Below, one piece after another: positions 8,905 through 16,787 of a DNA stretch of 37,942 nt. This stretch comes from Microvirga aerilata (GTDB taxonomy: Bacteria > Pseudomonadota > Alphaproteobacteria > Rhizobiales > Beijerinckiaceae), in assembly GCF_016743775.1 (NCBI RefSeq), contig NZ_JAEQMY010000045.1, forward strand, positions 1-37,942, read 5' to 3'. How positions within the stretch are numbered: the first letter of the stretch is position 1; every line of letters starts with the position of its first letter. Position numbers and translations under genes: made by a program. The notes below the pieces were generated by a model. It had not been told where the DNA came from and ran no database searches. It saw nothing but the letters and a program-made list of their open reading frames with translations.

Positions 8905-8920
8905 GTTCACAGCTGTGAAC
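8905..8920. promoter_or_regulatory. parS: parS site 4
   Basis: Identical 16-bp palindrome, 61 bases after site 3 start to start. It ends 24 bases from the 3' end of the broken tyrosine recombinase gene. Confidence 0.9.
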
Positions 8921-8944
8921 GCCCTGGAAAGGTTTTGGGATGCT

Positions 8945-10180
8945 CTAGATGCCGATCCTGACCGACAGGCTCTGTGCATGATCTTGCTCGTCGCAGTAGC
9001 CAGCCGCCTGCTGGATGGACTTATGTGCGGATTGGCGCATCGCGTCCACCAGCGGGATCCCGTCGCGTCCTGCTTGCTTCATGAAGCCCGACCGCAGTCC
9101 GTGGGCGCTGAAATCCGCCGGGTCCAGCCCCGCCATCCGGCAGCGCTTCTTGAGAATGAGGTTGACCGACTGCGGAGTCAGTGAGTTGGCTCCGATGGAG
9201 CCGTCCTTGCAAACCTGCCTGAAGTTCGGCCCGGAGGTGATGTTGGCGGCCTGCATCCATTCGTGAAGGGCAATGGCCGCACGGCCCGCAGCAAACACGA
9301 GGGATCCCTGCCCTACCGTGGTGGTTTTCGTCCGTCCGAGCGCGATCCGAACACGGGGCACCATTGGAGATGCAGAATCGGTTGGCCGGAGCTTGATCGG
9401 TCCAGCGGTGCTGATCTGAGAATGCCGCAGGCTTGCGACCTCGCTGCGCCGCCGTCCCCCGGCTGCAAATGCAATCAGAAGGATTGCCCGATAGTGTAGG
9501 TCTATTGCTTTCATTCCAGTACACGTGACCAAGAGCCGGTTGAGAACGTCGCGCGTGACGGGCTTACGGCTCTTGCGCTGGGGAGCGCGTCCTGAGGCTC
9601 TCATGACGAGACGCAGAGCCTTCCTGATGCCCGGTTCATTGAACGGTCTCTGAACGCCTTTCCACTGGTGCAGGGTCGACCAGTTGGCCAGCCACCGGGA
9701 AGCCGTCTTGGGAGCATGCGGCCCTTTGACGTTCAGGATCTTCCGATCCCAGAGCTCCTCAACCGCGTCAACGGGCATGCCATAAGTCGGATCGGCGGCT
9801 TTCCAATCCGGATCCCACATGTGGTGGGCAATGAACTTCAGGACGAGCTCGGGATCGGCCGGCCAAGGCAACTGACGCCCGGTCGCGGCCTAGCACCAAG
9901 CTTCGAGATAAGTGAGATCGGAGGCGAGGGCGCGGAGCATGTTCGCCCCCATCCCTATATCAGCGAGGTGCTTCAGGGTGGCGATATCAGAGTGGGTCAG
10001 GACTTTGGCATAGCGATCAGCTGCCGCCATCGGCAGCCCGGCCGCCAGTACGTCGAGTCGCTTTGCGCGCCTGATCAGGGATGCGGAACTGGCCAGTGGT
10101 ATCCGACCCGGGTGATCGAAGTGACTTGTTGGGATTATGACGGAAACAGAATGATCTGCGAGCAGGCTCACGATACCCAT
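8945..10180 (-). pseudogene. Tyrosine recombinase split by an in-frame TAG
   Basis: Two open segments in the same frame make one integrase-like protein of roughly 410 residues. The first part (from an ATG near 10180) is the N-terminal SAM-like core-binding domain: LTHSDIATLKHLADIGMGANMLRALASDLTYLEAWC. It ends in TAG at 9892-9890. The frame continues directly as AATGRQLPWPADPELVLKFIAHH. The catalytic half is intact: GGRRRSEVASL (Arg I), the GRTKT lysine region, HGLRSGF (HxxR), QSAHKS and the nucleophile Tyr in AGYCDE. A CAG-to-TAG change is the simplest cause, but the original codon is unknown. The enzyme is expected to resolve or integrate DNA; here the catalytic half lacks most of its DNA-clamp domain. 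The exact start is uncertain. Confidence 0.8.
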
Positions 10181-10307
10181 CCCGCGGGAACATCCGGACG
10201 AAAGACACTTTGTTACGGGACGGCTCCGGTAGGTACGGCTGCGGGATTGCTCTGCGAAGGTCCACAACCGAGTATGGTTAACGAAGCGAGACGAGGCTGG
10301 AGGTGGC

Positions 10308-10688
10308 ATGGCGCGAAACTTGGTTCGCGATGAGCGACAAGGAGACCTGTTCGGGGCACCTCCGCCACCTGGCAAACCGGTCCGCCGGACCTCCCCGCCG
10401 AGGCTGGTGCGTGAGGAAGCCCGGGCGCTGGAGCCAGTGTCGTTGGGCACGCTCGGCGCGAAGGCAACAAGGCCCGAGATCGACGAACTCCTGGATGGCA
10501 TGCGCGATCAGGAGCTGGCCTATCTCGCGGTAGAGGCTACGCGGCTCGTGAAGCGCAGGCTCGCTCGAGGGCAGGGGAGGGGGCTTCGGCCAAAAGGCAC
10601 AGGCAGAGGCAAGTCGCCTCTTGATGATGCCCTCGTTCGGATTGGGGGCGAGCTGATGGAGTTTGAGGACCCGGGCGAGACGTGGTGA
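10308..10688 (+). CDS. Unknown 126-residue basic protein
   Basis: I do not recognise a named domain. The protein begins MARNLVRDERQGDLFG, has a proline-rich basic stretch near residues 20-35, then a helical middle (RPEIDELLDGMRDQELAYLAVEATRLVKRRL), and ends in an acidic tail. The ATG at 10308 has GGAGG four bases upstream. It is transcribed divergently from the broken tyrosine recombinase and faces the serine recombinase gene, from which a 296-base region without visible genes separates it. Position and composition suggest a plasmid-backbone accessory protein, perhaps DNA-associated, but no function can be assigned. Confidence 0.6.
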   Translation: MARNLVRDERQGDLFGAPPPPGKPVRRTSPPRLVREEARALEPVSLGTLGAKATRPEIDELLDGMRDQELAYLAVEATRLVKRRLARGQGRGLRPKGTGRGKSPLDDALVRIGGELMEFEDPGETW

Positions 10689-10984
10689 GCGAATGGGAGC
10701 AGGTAGCATCCCGAAGCAGCATGGGTCGGCGAGTAGGGCGGTATCGGGAAGCCTCGCCGCCAACCTGTAGAAGTCCAAGAGGGGCAGGGCAGGGCGCTCG
10801 AAACTCTGGTGAAATGGCTCCGGCGGAAGCGCCGTCGCGGCTATGGAATCCGTGGCTGGTAGGTCAATCTGACCTATCGGCAACCTGTCCACGACCTGCT
10901 GGCAGGTCATCATGATCTACCAAGGGTGGCACAAGCTATCCAAGTGTCGCACTTCCAACGCAAAATCTGGTGACAGCAGCGCGA

Positions 10985-11893
10985 TCACTGGATGTCAGGG
11001 ACTGCGAGGCCCATTTTGCGGGCTCGGTCGAGTTGGAATTTGACCGAGCTGGCCTTCCATTCTCTCCCGCCTCGTGGCGTCCGCTCTCGCATCCCCTCGA
11101 GCTGAGCGCCAATCTCACGCAGGGTGAGGTTCGGGTTAGAGATCGCAATGCCGGCAATCAGGGTCATGATGCGGTCGTCCGGCGGCCGTCTTCCGGCCTT
11201 CCGTAACAACTCCGACTCAGCCATCCGCTCGGCGACCAAGCGCTTGACTGCCCTCCGGAGGCTTTGATCCGTCCACCGCTGGCCTCGAGCATTCAGCACC
11301 TGCACGACATCTCGCCAGCTATGGTCCGGCCGCATCTGACGGACAACGGGAAGGAAGGAATTGGCCGCCGTCAAAAGGTCGCCCATATAGACGCGGTCGC
11401 GGGCGAGGGCGGTCTTGCGGATTGCCTCCGGCCGTCCCTCACGCAATCCGGGGTTCCCCGGTCTCTTCCCCTTAGCCACTGCCGCCTTCACGCCAGCCTT
11501 CGTGCGCTCCGAGATCAGCGATCGCTCCAGCTGAGCGACGGCGCCCAGGACCTGCAGGGAGAACATGCCTTGCGGGGTCGACGTGTCGATCGGATCCCTG
11601 AGGGATTTGAAGTGGGCCCCTTTCTCCTCAAGCGTCTCGATCACTTCGAGCAGGTGGCTGACCGACCGGGCCAAACGATCGAGCCGGACAACCACGAGGA
11701 CTTCGCCCTTCGAGATCTCGCGGATGAGCCGGGAGAGAACTGGCCGAGTTCGGGAGGCGCCGGATCCGTGTTCCTGATGGATGACCGCGCAGCTGGCAGT
11801 CTTGAGCTCGTCGAGCTGAGCGTCGGTTGCTTGCTCCTCGGTCGAGACACGGGCGTAACCAATCAGGCGCTGCCGAGTAGGGGAGGGAGCCAT
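10985..11893 (-). CDS. Serine recombinase / resolvase-invertase family
   Basis: A 302-residue serine recombinase. The resolvase N-terminal domain covers residues 9-150, with YARVSTEEQ near the start (nucleophile Ser17), the VRLDRLARS arginine motif near residue 70, and QLERSLISERTKAGV leading into the long E helix. The C-terminal half is longer than in Tn3 resolvases and has at least one HTH-like segment (NPNLTLREIGAQLEGM). The family cuts and rejoins DNA through a phosphoserine link. Plasmid copies usually resolve dimers or belong to a transposon. There is no accompanying transposase. The ATG at 11893 gives the usual family N-terminus. Confidence 0.88.
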   Translation of the reverse strand: MAPSPTRQRLIGYARVSTEEQATDAQLDELKTASCAVIHQEHGSGASRTRPVLSRLIREISKGEVLVVVRLDRLARSVSHLLEVIETLEEKGAHFKSLRDPIDTSTPQGMFSLQVLGAVAQLERSLISERTKAGVKAAVAKGKRPGNPGLREGRPEAIRKTALARDRVYMGDLLTAANSFLPVVRQMRPDHSWRDVVQVLNARGQRWTDQSLRRAVKRLVAERMAESELLRKAGRRPPDDRIMTLIAGIAISNPNLTLREIGAQLEGMRERTPRGGREWKASSVKFQLDRARKMGLAVPDIQ

Positions 11894-11898
11894 ATGTC

Positions 11899-11914
11899 AA
11901 TTTCCGATGAAATT
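11899..11914. promoter_or_regulatory. Palindrome just upstream of the serine recombinase
   Basis: AATTTC-CGAT-GAAATT is a perfect 6-bp inverted repeat with a 4-base centre, beginning six bases before the start codon of the serine recombinase. Resolvase genes commonly have their res site or own operator here. I see only this one dyad, not a full three-subsite res region. Confidence 0.35.
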
Positions 11915-11951
11915 CCGGCTATTTGTACATAATTTGCGATCACGAGAAAAG

Positions 11952-12080
11952 GATCGTTTGGAAACGTCTCTCAAGTCATTTTGTTAACCAGCAGGAGAGG
12001 GCAGGGCTTCCCCGCGGCCCGCGAAAGTGCTTTGAAAACAAAGACTTCAGCGGCTTGGCTCGCACTGAGAGGCCTACATA
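11952..12080 (+). repeat. Right inverted copy of the inc-like element
   Basis: Diverged inverted copy of 6014-6132 (see that entry for the match counts). It contains its own strong dyad at 12025-12047: AAGT and CTTTG arms around an AAAA loop pair with CAAAG and ACTT, leaving one bulged G. No rep gene lies beside it. The gap that follows, to 12462, shows no gene; in particular no repC start is recognisable in any frame. Confidence 0.55.
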
Positions 12081-12462
12081 GGTGCCCGTGATCTGATCCC
12101 AGATGAAGCAGCTCACGATCCAGCCGAGCACTATGGGGTCATTCCGAGTATCAGACCGTACTCATTCCATAGCTAGTTTCGCCTAGCGCGCTGATTGCCA
12201 GTCGCATCAATGGCTTACATCAAGCGGAAGCGTGGCTTTGAAGAGGCCAGTTTCGGAGCCCTTGAGTGAGTGAAGCCTTGCTGAGAACCATGCAGCTTCT
12301 GCTGCGATGATCAGCGGAGGGCAGGAGGCAGTGAGCTGCCCTCTAGGGATCCACGACAGCAGGAGAGGGGAGGGCAGGTCAGGAGCGAAAAGCGGATCTT
12401 CACACCGCCAAGCTAAAGGGCAATCCATCACCCAAAGGCGACCTTCCGATGCTAAACTCCTT

Positions 12463-12657
12463 GGAATCAACGGTCGCCAGCTCGCGGATCAGGCGCGGGT
12501 CACCCGACCGGACCTCAAGGTGCTGTTCATCACGGGCTATGCCGAAAATGCCACGCTGGCCAATGGCTTCCTCGATCCCGGCATGGAGATGATCACCAAG
12601 CCGTTCGCGGTCGATGCGCTGGCCGCCAGGATCCGGAGCTTGATCCGGGATGCGTGA
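12463..12657 (+). pseudogene. C-terminal scrap of a response-regulator receiver domain
   Basis: About 64 residues match the last third of a CheY-like receiver, as found at the end of hybrid sensor kinases: GINGRQLADQA, then RPDLKVLFITGYAEN (with the conserved Thr/Gly region), then ITKPFAVDALAARIRSLI with the conserved Lys-Pro. The phospho-acceptor Asp and the acidic pocket are absent. An upstream ATG at 12307 in the same frame adds only non-homologous sequence. It is a remnant of a larger histidine kinase or regulator gene, truncated at its 5' side, possibly at the same event that placed the replicon block to its left. Confidence 0.7.
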
Positions 12658-12868
12658 CGCAACGGTAAGACCGATAGCCATCATGGATATCCTTATGGAT
12701 CCGAGCGTTACTGGCTTTGTCACCCCACCGCGCATGAAAAGAGGACGATGGGCAGCGCAAGTATGAGCATGCATGCGCCCTTCAGGCGCCACCCCAACGC
12801 CCGGTGAGATCTCAAGAGGATGGCGGCCCCGCCAGAGGGCTGTAGAGCGTATCTTTTTCCATCGAAGC

Positions 12869-12896
12869 TTGCAATCGGGCGGGGAGCCCCTATATT
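12869..12896 (+). promoter_or_regulatory. Probable sigma-70-type promoter of the cold-shock gene
   Basis: TTGCAA (12869-12874) and TATATT (12891-12896) stand 16 bases apart. Transcription would begin near 12903 and give a leader of about 150 bases before the cold-shock gene. Long untranslated leaders are usual for cspA-type genes and mediate temperature control; I did not identify a specific cold box. The rest of the gap 12658-13054 shows no gene. Confidence 0.45.
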
Positions 12897-13054
12897 CATT
12901 CTATCGACTTTGGCCGAACAATCGGGCCGTTTCGCCTTGGCATGCCAGGCGCACGTTCAGACACTCTCCCAAAACATCGACGAACCGAGCACGGGACCGC
13001 GCTGCTGCGCTACCCCACGCTCACGTGCACTCACGCATACGCAAGGACATTCCC

Positions 13055-13264
13055 ATGGATACGGGCACCGTAAAATTCTACAACGACATGAAGGGCTTCG
13101 GCTTCATCGCACCGAGCAACGGCAGCAAAGACGTTTTCGTCCATGCAACCGCTCTTGAGCGCGCCGGTATCCGCGGCCTCGTTGAAGGCCAGAAGGTTGC
13201 CTTCGACACGGCCGAAGACCGCCGCTCCGGCAAGATCGCCGTCAACAACATCGAGATGGCATAA
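13055..13264 (+). CDS. cspA: Cold-shock protein (CspA family)
   Basis: A 69-residue single cold-shock domain. It has GTVKFYNDMKGFGFIAP, which contains the RNP1-like KGFGFI, and the RNP2-like KDVFVHATAL, followed by GQKVAFDT. Such proteins bind single-stranded RNA or DNA and act as RNA chaperones. The ATG at 13055 follows AAGGA at a good distance; upstream codons in the same frame carry no homology. A perfect terminator follows within 45 bases, so it is probably a single-gene transcript. DUF6481-type genes often sit beside cspA in this group of bacteria, as here. Confidence 0.93.
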   Translation: MDTGTVKFYNDMKGFGFIAPSNGSKDVFVHATALERAGIRGLVEGQKVAFDTAEDRRSGKIAVNNIEMA

Positions 13265-13308
13265 AGCCAGTCTCATCGGTGCAGGCTTGTCTGCATTGAG
13301 CCGTTGAG

Positions 13309-13335
13309 GCCGCTCCCCATGGGAGCGGCTTTTTG
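13309..13335 (+). terminator. Rho-independent terminator after cspA
   Basis: Perfect 9-bp stem GCCGCTCCC / GGGAGCGGC with a CAT loop, followed at once by TTTTT. It ends the cold-shock transcript. Confidence 0.92.
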
Positions 13336-13383
13336 TTTGGACGCGTGGCGCTGCGTTTGGCCGCTCCATGCTGGAGAAACAGC

Positions 13384-13575
13384 ATGCTTCATAAATTCAA
13401 GATCCGTCAGATGGTGCGCCTCGTTCGTGCGCCGATTTCCGACAGCCGCGCCAGCGGCAGCGGCATCTACGAGGTGACGCGCCTCATGCCCGCCGACGAG
13501 ACCGGTGAAGTCTCGTACCGAATCAGAGCGGGTGTGACGGAGCGTGCCGTCCGCGAGAGCGAGATCCGAGCATGA
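13384..13575 (+). CDS. Small conserved protein, unknown
   Basis: A 63-residue protein starting MLHKFKIRQMVRLVR, with YEVTRLMPADETGEVSYRIR in the middle. It looks like a small beta-rich domain of the kind found beside cspA in Hyphomicrobiales; I do not know its function. The ATG at 13384 follows GGAGAAACAGC, a good ribosome site. The stop overlaps the next gene's start (ATGA), so the two are translationally coupled. Confidence 0.7.
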   Translation: MLHKFKIRQMVRLVRAPISDSRASGSGIYEVTRLMPADETGEVSYRIRAGVTERAVRESEIRA

Positions 13576-13949
13576 GCGGCTTCCGGGACAAAGGGTTTGG
13601 TGATCGACTGAGCACGGCTGCGAACGCCCGCAAGGCCATGCTGGAACGCGTTCGGGCAAAGCCTGGTGCGGACGATCCGGCTGTGATTGAGCGCAAGTCG
13701 GCACGACAGGCTGTCAGCACCGCCCGTGAGGCGCGGCTGGCCGAACGCGAGACCGCCAGGATCGCGGAGCAGGCCCGCAAGGCCGCAGAGGACGAAGCGC
13801 GTCAAGTGGCCGAGCATGAGCAGCGCGTCGCCCAGGAAGCCAATGAGGCGACTGCCAAATTGGAAGCAGCCGAGCGTCAGGTCGCGTTGGAGGCCGAGCA
13901 AAAGGCAGCCCGGGATGCACGCTATGCCGCCCGAAAGGCGCGCAAGTAA
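13572..13949 (+). CDS. DUF6481-family coiled-coil protein
   Basis: A 125-residue, strongly charged protein. It begins with the family signature GFGDRLSTAANARKAMLERVRAKP and ends with RDARYAARKARK. In between (about residues 45-115) lies a continuous Ala/Glu/Arg-rich helix, probably a coiled coil. The family is common in Methylobacterium and relatives, often near cspA, and its function is unknown. The start overlaps the preceding stop by four bases. No signal peptide or membrane segment is visible. Confidence 0.8.
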   Translation: MSGFRDKGFGDRLSTAANARKAMLERVRAKPGADDPAVIERKSARQAVSTAREARLAERETARIAEQARKAAEDEARQVAEHEQRVAQEANEATAKLEAAERQVALEAEQKAARDARYAARKARK

Positions 13950-14018
13950 GTTAGTCCAGGGCGCATCCGCCAGGCGCCTGACAGCCTGCCACCTCACCCT
14001 CATTACACGGGATTGGCC

Positions 14019-15167
14019 ATGAACGAGTTTCAGGAGAACAAGGCGGACACTGCGGAGCGAACCGTCGCCGAACGCCATATCGAGGCCGTTCGGCAGCAGG
14101 GTGGCCTGTTTGTCGAGGCCGTTCGGCGGACCCGCATGCCGATGCTCGTGACTGACGCGACCCTGCCTGGCAATCCGATTGTCTTTGCCAACCAAGCGTT
14201 CCTCAACCTGTCCGGCTACAGCATGGACGAGCTGCTCGGGCAGGATCCGCACTTCATGAACGGCGAAGGCACTGACCCTGAGGCCATCCGGCGCTATCAG
14301 GCCGCGGTCTTGGAGAGACGGGACGTAACGCTGGAGATCCTTCAGTACCGCAAGGACGGCTCCCCGTTTCGGGCGATGCTGTTTGCCAGTCCGGTGGATG
14401 ACGGCCAGGGCACCGTCACCAATCACTTTCTCTCCTACCTCGACATCACACGACGCTATGACGCCGAAGAGGACCTTCGTGCACTGACGTCGGAACTGGA
14501 GGCCCGAGTGGCGGCCCGAACCCAGGAGCTTGAAGCCGTCAACAGCACGCTGTCGGCTCTGGTCACCGAGCGGGAAATGCTGCTGGTGGAGGTCAACCAC
14601 CGGGCGAAGAACAGCCTTGCCATTGCGGCCTCCCTCTTGGCCATCCAGGGCCGACGGCAGACGGACCCGGCTGTCAGGGCTCTGTTCGAGGAGGCCCAGG
14701 ACCGGCTCAACGCCATGGCTCGGGTGCACGACCTCTTGAGCAAGTCGGAAAAGGCTCAACGCGTCGACGTTTCCATGTACGTGGCAGATCTGTGCCAGGC
14801 TCTGAGGCCGATCACGGAAAACGATGACCACATCCGTCTTGAGACGAAGATGGAGAATGGGATCCTAGTGGATGCCGACAGGGCGGTTCCGCTCGGCATC
14901 GTACTCACCGAACTCATTACCAACGCTGTGAAGTATGCCTTCCCGGCACCACGATCAGGGACGATCCTGGTCCAGGCGCGCCGCAGTCAGCCGGGATGGA
15001 TCGAACTGGTTGTCCGGGATGACGGGGTCGGAATGTCGAGCCTGCGGGAAGGATCGCTCGGCTATGGCCTTGTTCGGTCTCTCATTCAGCAGATCCGGGG
15101 AGAGATCGATGTGCGCAGCAATGCAGGACTGACGGTGACGATCTCATTCCCGGAGGCGTCCGAATAG
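14019..15167 (+). CDS. PAS (LOV-like) sensor histidine kinase, HisKA_2 type
   Basis: A 382-residue soluble kinase. Residues 30-140 form a PAS domain with LOV-like sequence (PIVFANQAFLNLSGYSMDELLGQ, then EILQYRKDGSPFRAML). A signalling helix/coiled coil follows (DLRALTSELEARVAARTQELEAVN). Next come the HisKA_2 phospho-acceptor region (EVNHRAKNSLAIAASLL, His near residue 195) and an HATPase domain with ELITNAVKYAF (N box), DDGVGM and GYGLVRSLI. The LOV photo-adduct cysteine is replaced: where LOV proteins read Asn-Cys-Arg-Phe, this one reads Asp-Pro-His-Phe. Light sensing by the normal chemistry is therefore unlikely. The ATG at 14019 is preferred to the TTG at 14013. A single-domain response regulator lies 120 bases downstream and is the likely partner. 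Confidence 0.88.
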   Translation: MNEFQENKADTAERTVAERHIEAVRQQGGLFVEAVRRTRMPMLVTDATLPGNPIVFANQAFLNLSGYSMDELLGQDPHFMNGEGTDPEAIRRYQAAVLERRDVTLEILQYRKDGSPFRAMLFASPVDDGQGTVTNHFLSYLDITRRYDAEEDLRALTSELEARVAARTQELEAVNSTLSALVTEREMLLVEVNHRAKNSLAIAASLLAIQGRRQTDPAVRALFEEAQDRLNAMARVHDLLSKSEKAQRVDVSMYVADLCQALRPITENDDHIRLETKMENGILVDADRAVPLGIVLTELITNAVKYAFPAPRSGTILVQARRSQPGWIELVVRDDGVGMSSLREGSLGYGLVRSLIQQIRGEIDVRSNAGLTVTISFPEASE

Positions 15168-15287
15168 GCGCGGAATACGGTGCAGATCGCGCGACTGGTG
15201 GCGAAGCGGATCGAGGCCGTGCGTCGCACCCGCCGAGTATAATCGTGGCCTTAGGAACGAAGAGGATTGATCGCCATTCCATTCGAC

Positions 15288-15674
15288 ATGTCTGAGAAGA
15301 AACCTGACATTCGCGCGCTCATTCTGGTCGTCGAGGACGAAGCTCTTGTCCGCATGATGCTGGTGGACGTGCTGGATGATGCTGGCTTCAAGGTCATGGA
15401 GGCGGCCCACGCGGACGAGGCGCTCCATATTCTCGCCGCCGTTCCCGACGTCCAAGTGGTCGTTACGGACGTGGAAATGCCACGCGGGAGCATCAATGGC
15501 TTCGAGCTGGCCCGCAGAGTGCGGGAAGATCGACAGGATGTCGGTGTTCTGATCGCATCGGGACGCGTTGCTCCCGCACCCGGAGACTTGCCGCAGGGCG
15601 CCTATTTCGTCGAAAAGCCCGTTCGCCCTGAAAGACTGCTTGGGCTGATCCGAGCGCTGCTCCTTCAGGGCTGA
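15288..15674 (+). CDS. Single-domain response regulator
   Basis: A 128-residue CheY-like receiver without output domain. It carries the acidic pair in LVVEDEALVRMML, the phospho-acceptor Asp in VVVTDVEMP, a Ser in place of the usual Thr before Gly (LIASGR), and the conserved Lys-Pro in FVEKPVRPERLLGLI. It lies directly after the PAS kinase gene on the same strand and is probably its phosphorelay partner. Single-domain receivers with HisKA_2 kinases in alphaproteobacteria often feed into the general stress response, but no phyR or nepR gene is present here. An earlier TTG at 15267 is possible; I prefer the ATG at 15288. Confidence 0.85.
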   Translation: MSEKKPDIRALILVVEDEALVRMMLVDVLDDAGFKVMEAAHADEALHILAAVPDVQVVVTDVEMPRGSINGFELARRVREDRQDVGVLIASGRVAPAPGDLPQGAYFVEKPVRPERLLGLIRALLLQG

Positions 15675-15732
15675 GAGCGCCAAGATTAAGCGCTCGTGGC
15701 CCTGAAGCTTCGGTACGGGCCCGCACTCACGG

Positions 15733-16467
15733 TTACGGGCGACCTGCAAAAAGTGCGTCGTTCCGGATGCGCCATGCCTCGTCCGACAGCCACTTGTAAT
15801 CCTGATCAGGCATGTGCGGCACCGTCCTTACCATTGCCTCCGGCATGGGAAGAAAGAAGCTGTCGCGCTCCTGTGAGACCTTGAGGGAGCGGATCGGCAC
15901 GACGATGCTGTCCTTGCCGGGGGTGAAGAACCCGCCAGACGCCACGATCGCATAGTCGCGGCGGTCCTTGGTGCCGAACACGACGTTCCGGACTTCTCCC
16001 ACAATCTTGTCGTCGGCACTTCGCACCTCAGCGCCGATGATCTGGTCCGCCCTCAATCCCGGGGCAAGCTCGTCAATGTGGATGAGCGGCTTGGCATCCT
16101 TGTCACCACGACGACCTTGGACGGCGCCCCGTTGCACCTTCGGCTCTCGCGCACTCGTCTGTGTCTCGGCATCCTCCTCATCGTTGCCGCCGAGGGAGTT
16201 TATCGGAGGTCCTGCGAGGAGTTCGCGGATGTTGCCGAGGAGGCGCTCGCAATCGTCATGACGCCCGTAGGACCAGAGGGTGATCGCGGCATCGCGCAGG
16301 TTGCGCAGGTCACGAACCGTCTGGCGATTGGCCTTCCCACGAAGTTCGGGCCTTTGCAGGATGGCCTCTTCGAGTTTGGCATCAGCGATCTGGCAGTCGG
16401 CCATTGCTGGCGTGACACCGAGCATGGTGAGGAGAGCGACCGAAAGGAGAATTGTCGGCGTTTTCAT
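15733..16467 (-). CDS. Secreted PRC-barrel domain protein
   Basis: A 244-residue protein with a clear N-terminal signal peptide (MKTPTILLSVALLTMLGVTPAMA, cut before Asp). A helical region with two cysteines (DCQIADAKLEE and HDDCERLLGNIRELL) follows, then a low-complexity charged linker. The C-terminal PRC-barrel domain covers about residues 135-215 (LRADQIIGAEVRSADDKIVGEVRNVVF, then IVVPIRSLKV). PRC barrels bind partner proteins, RNA or metals; periplasmic alphaproteobacterial copies have no settled function but are often stress induced. It is convergent with the response regulator, with a 58-base gap. Confidence 0.8.
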   Translation of the reverse strand: MKTPTILLSVALLTMLGVTPAMADCQIADAKLEEAILQRPELRGKANRQTVRDLRNLRDAAITLWSYGRHDDCERLLGNIRELLAGPPINSLGGNDEEDAETQTSAREPKVQRGAVQGRRGDKDAKPLIHIDELAPGLRADQIIGAEVRSADDKIVGEVRNVVFGTKDRRDYAIVASGGFFTPGKDSIVVPIRSLKVSQERDSFFLPMPEAMVRTVPHMPDQDYKWLSDEAWRIRNDALFAGRP

Positions 16468-16787
16468 GGGTGGTCCGATCTATGGGAAAGGCAGGTTGCG
16501 AGGCAAACGCTGCCTTCTGGCACCAGGCAAACCTATCCGGAGCACTGGGCTGCATCCTGATGTCAGCGAGAACTATGCGGTCGATTCAAGAGCGGTACTT
16601 CGCTAACGCAAGCAAATCTCAAGGGATCGAGTTATCTTAAGAAGATTTATTTACTTATCATACATGTTCTCGGTGAGAATGACACCTAAAAATACTTTGA
16701 TTTTATTGATGATACTCCGTGTCCGCCTTCAATAAGCCACCGTGGGCACCGTAACCTTCTGGAAGAAAACCAAGGAAGGATGATGAT
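16468..16787. other. AT-rich intergenic region, no gene seen
   Basis: The second half (about 16630-16720) is markedly AT-rich compared with the surroundings and should contain the promoter of the following DUF2934 gene. I cannot fix a -35/-10 pair with confidence. Confidence 0.4.

Noticed and set aside
12307..12462. N-terminal extension of the receiver-domain fragment from an ATG at 12307
   Set aside because: The added 50 residues are low-quality, basic sequence without similarity to receiver domains.
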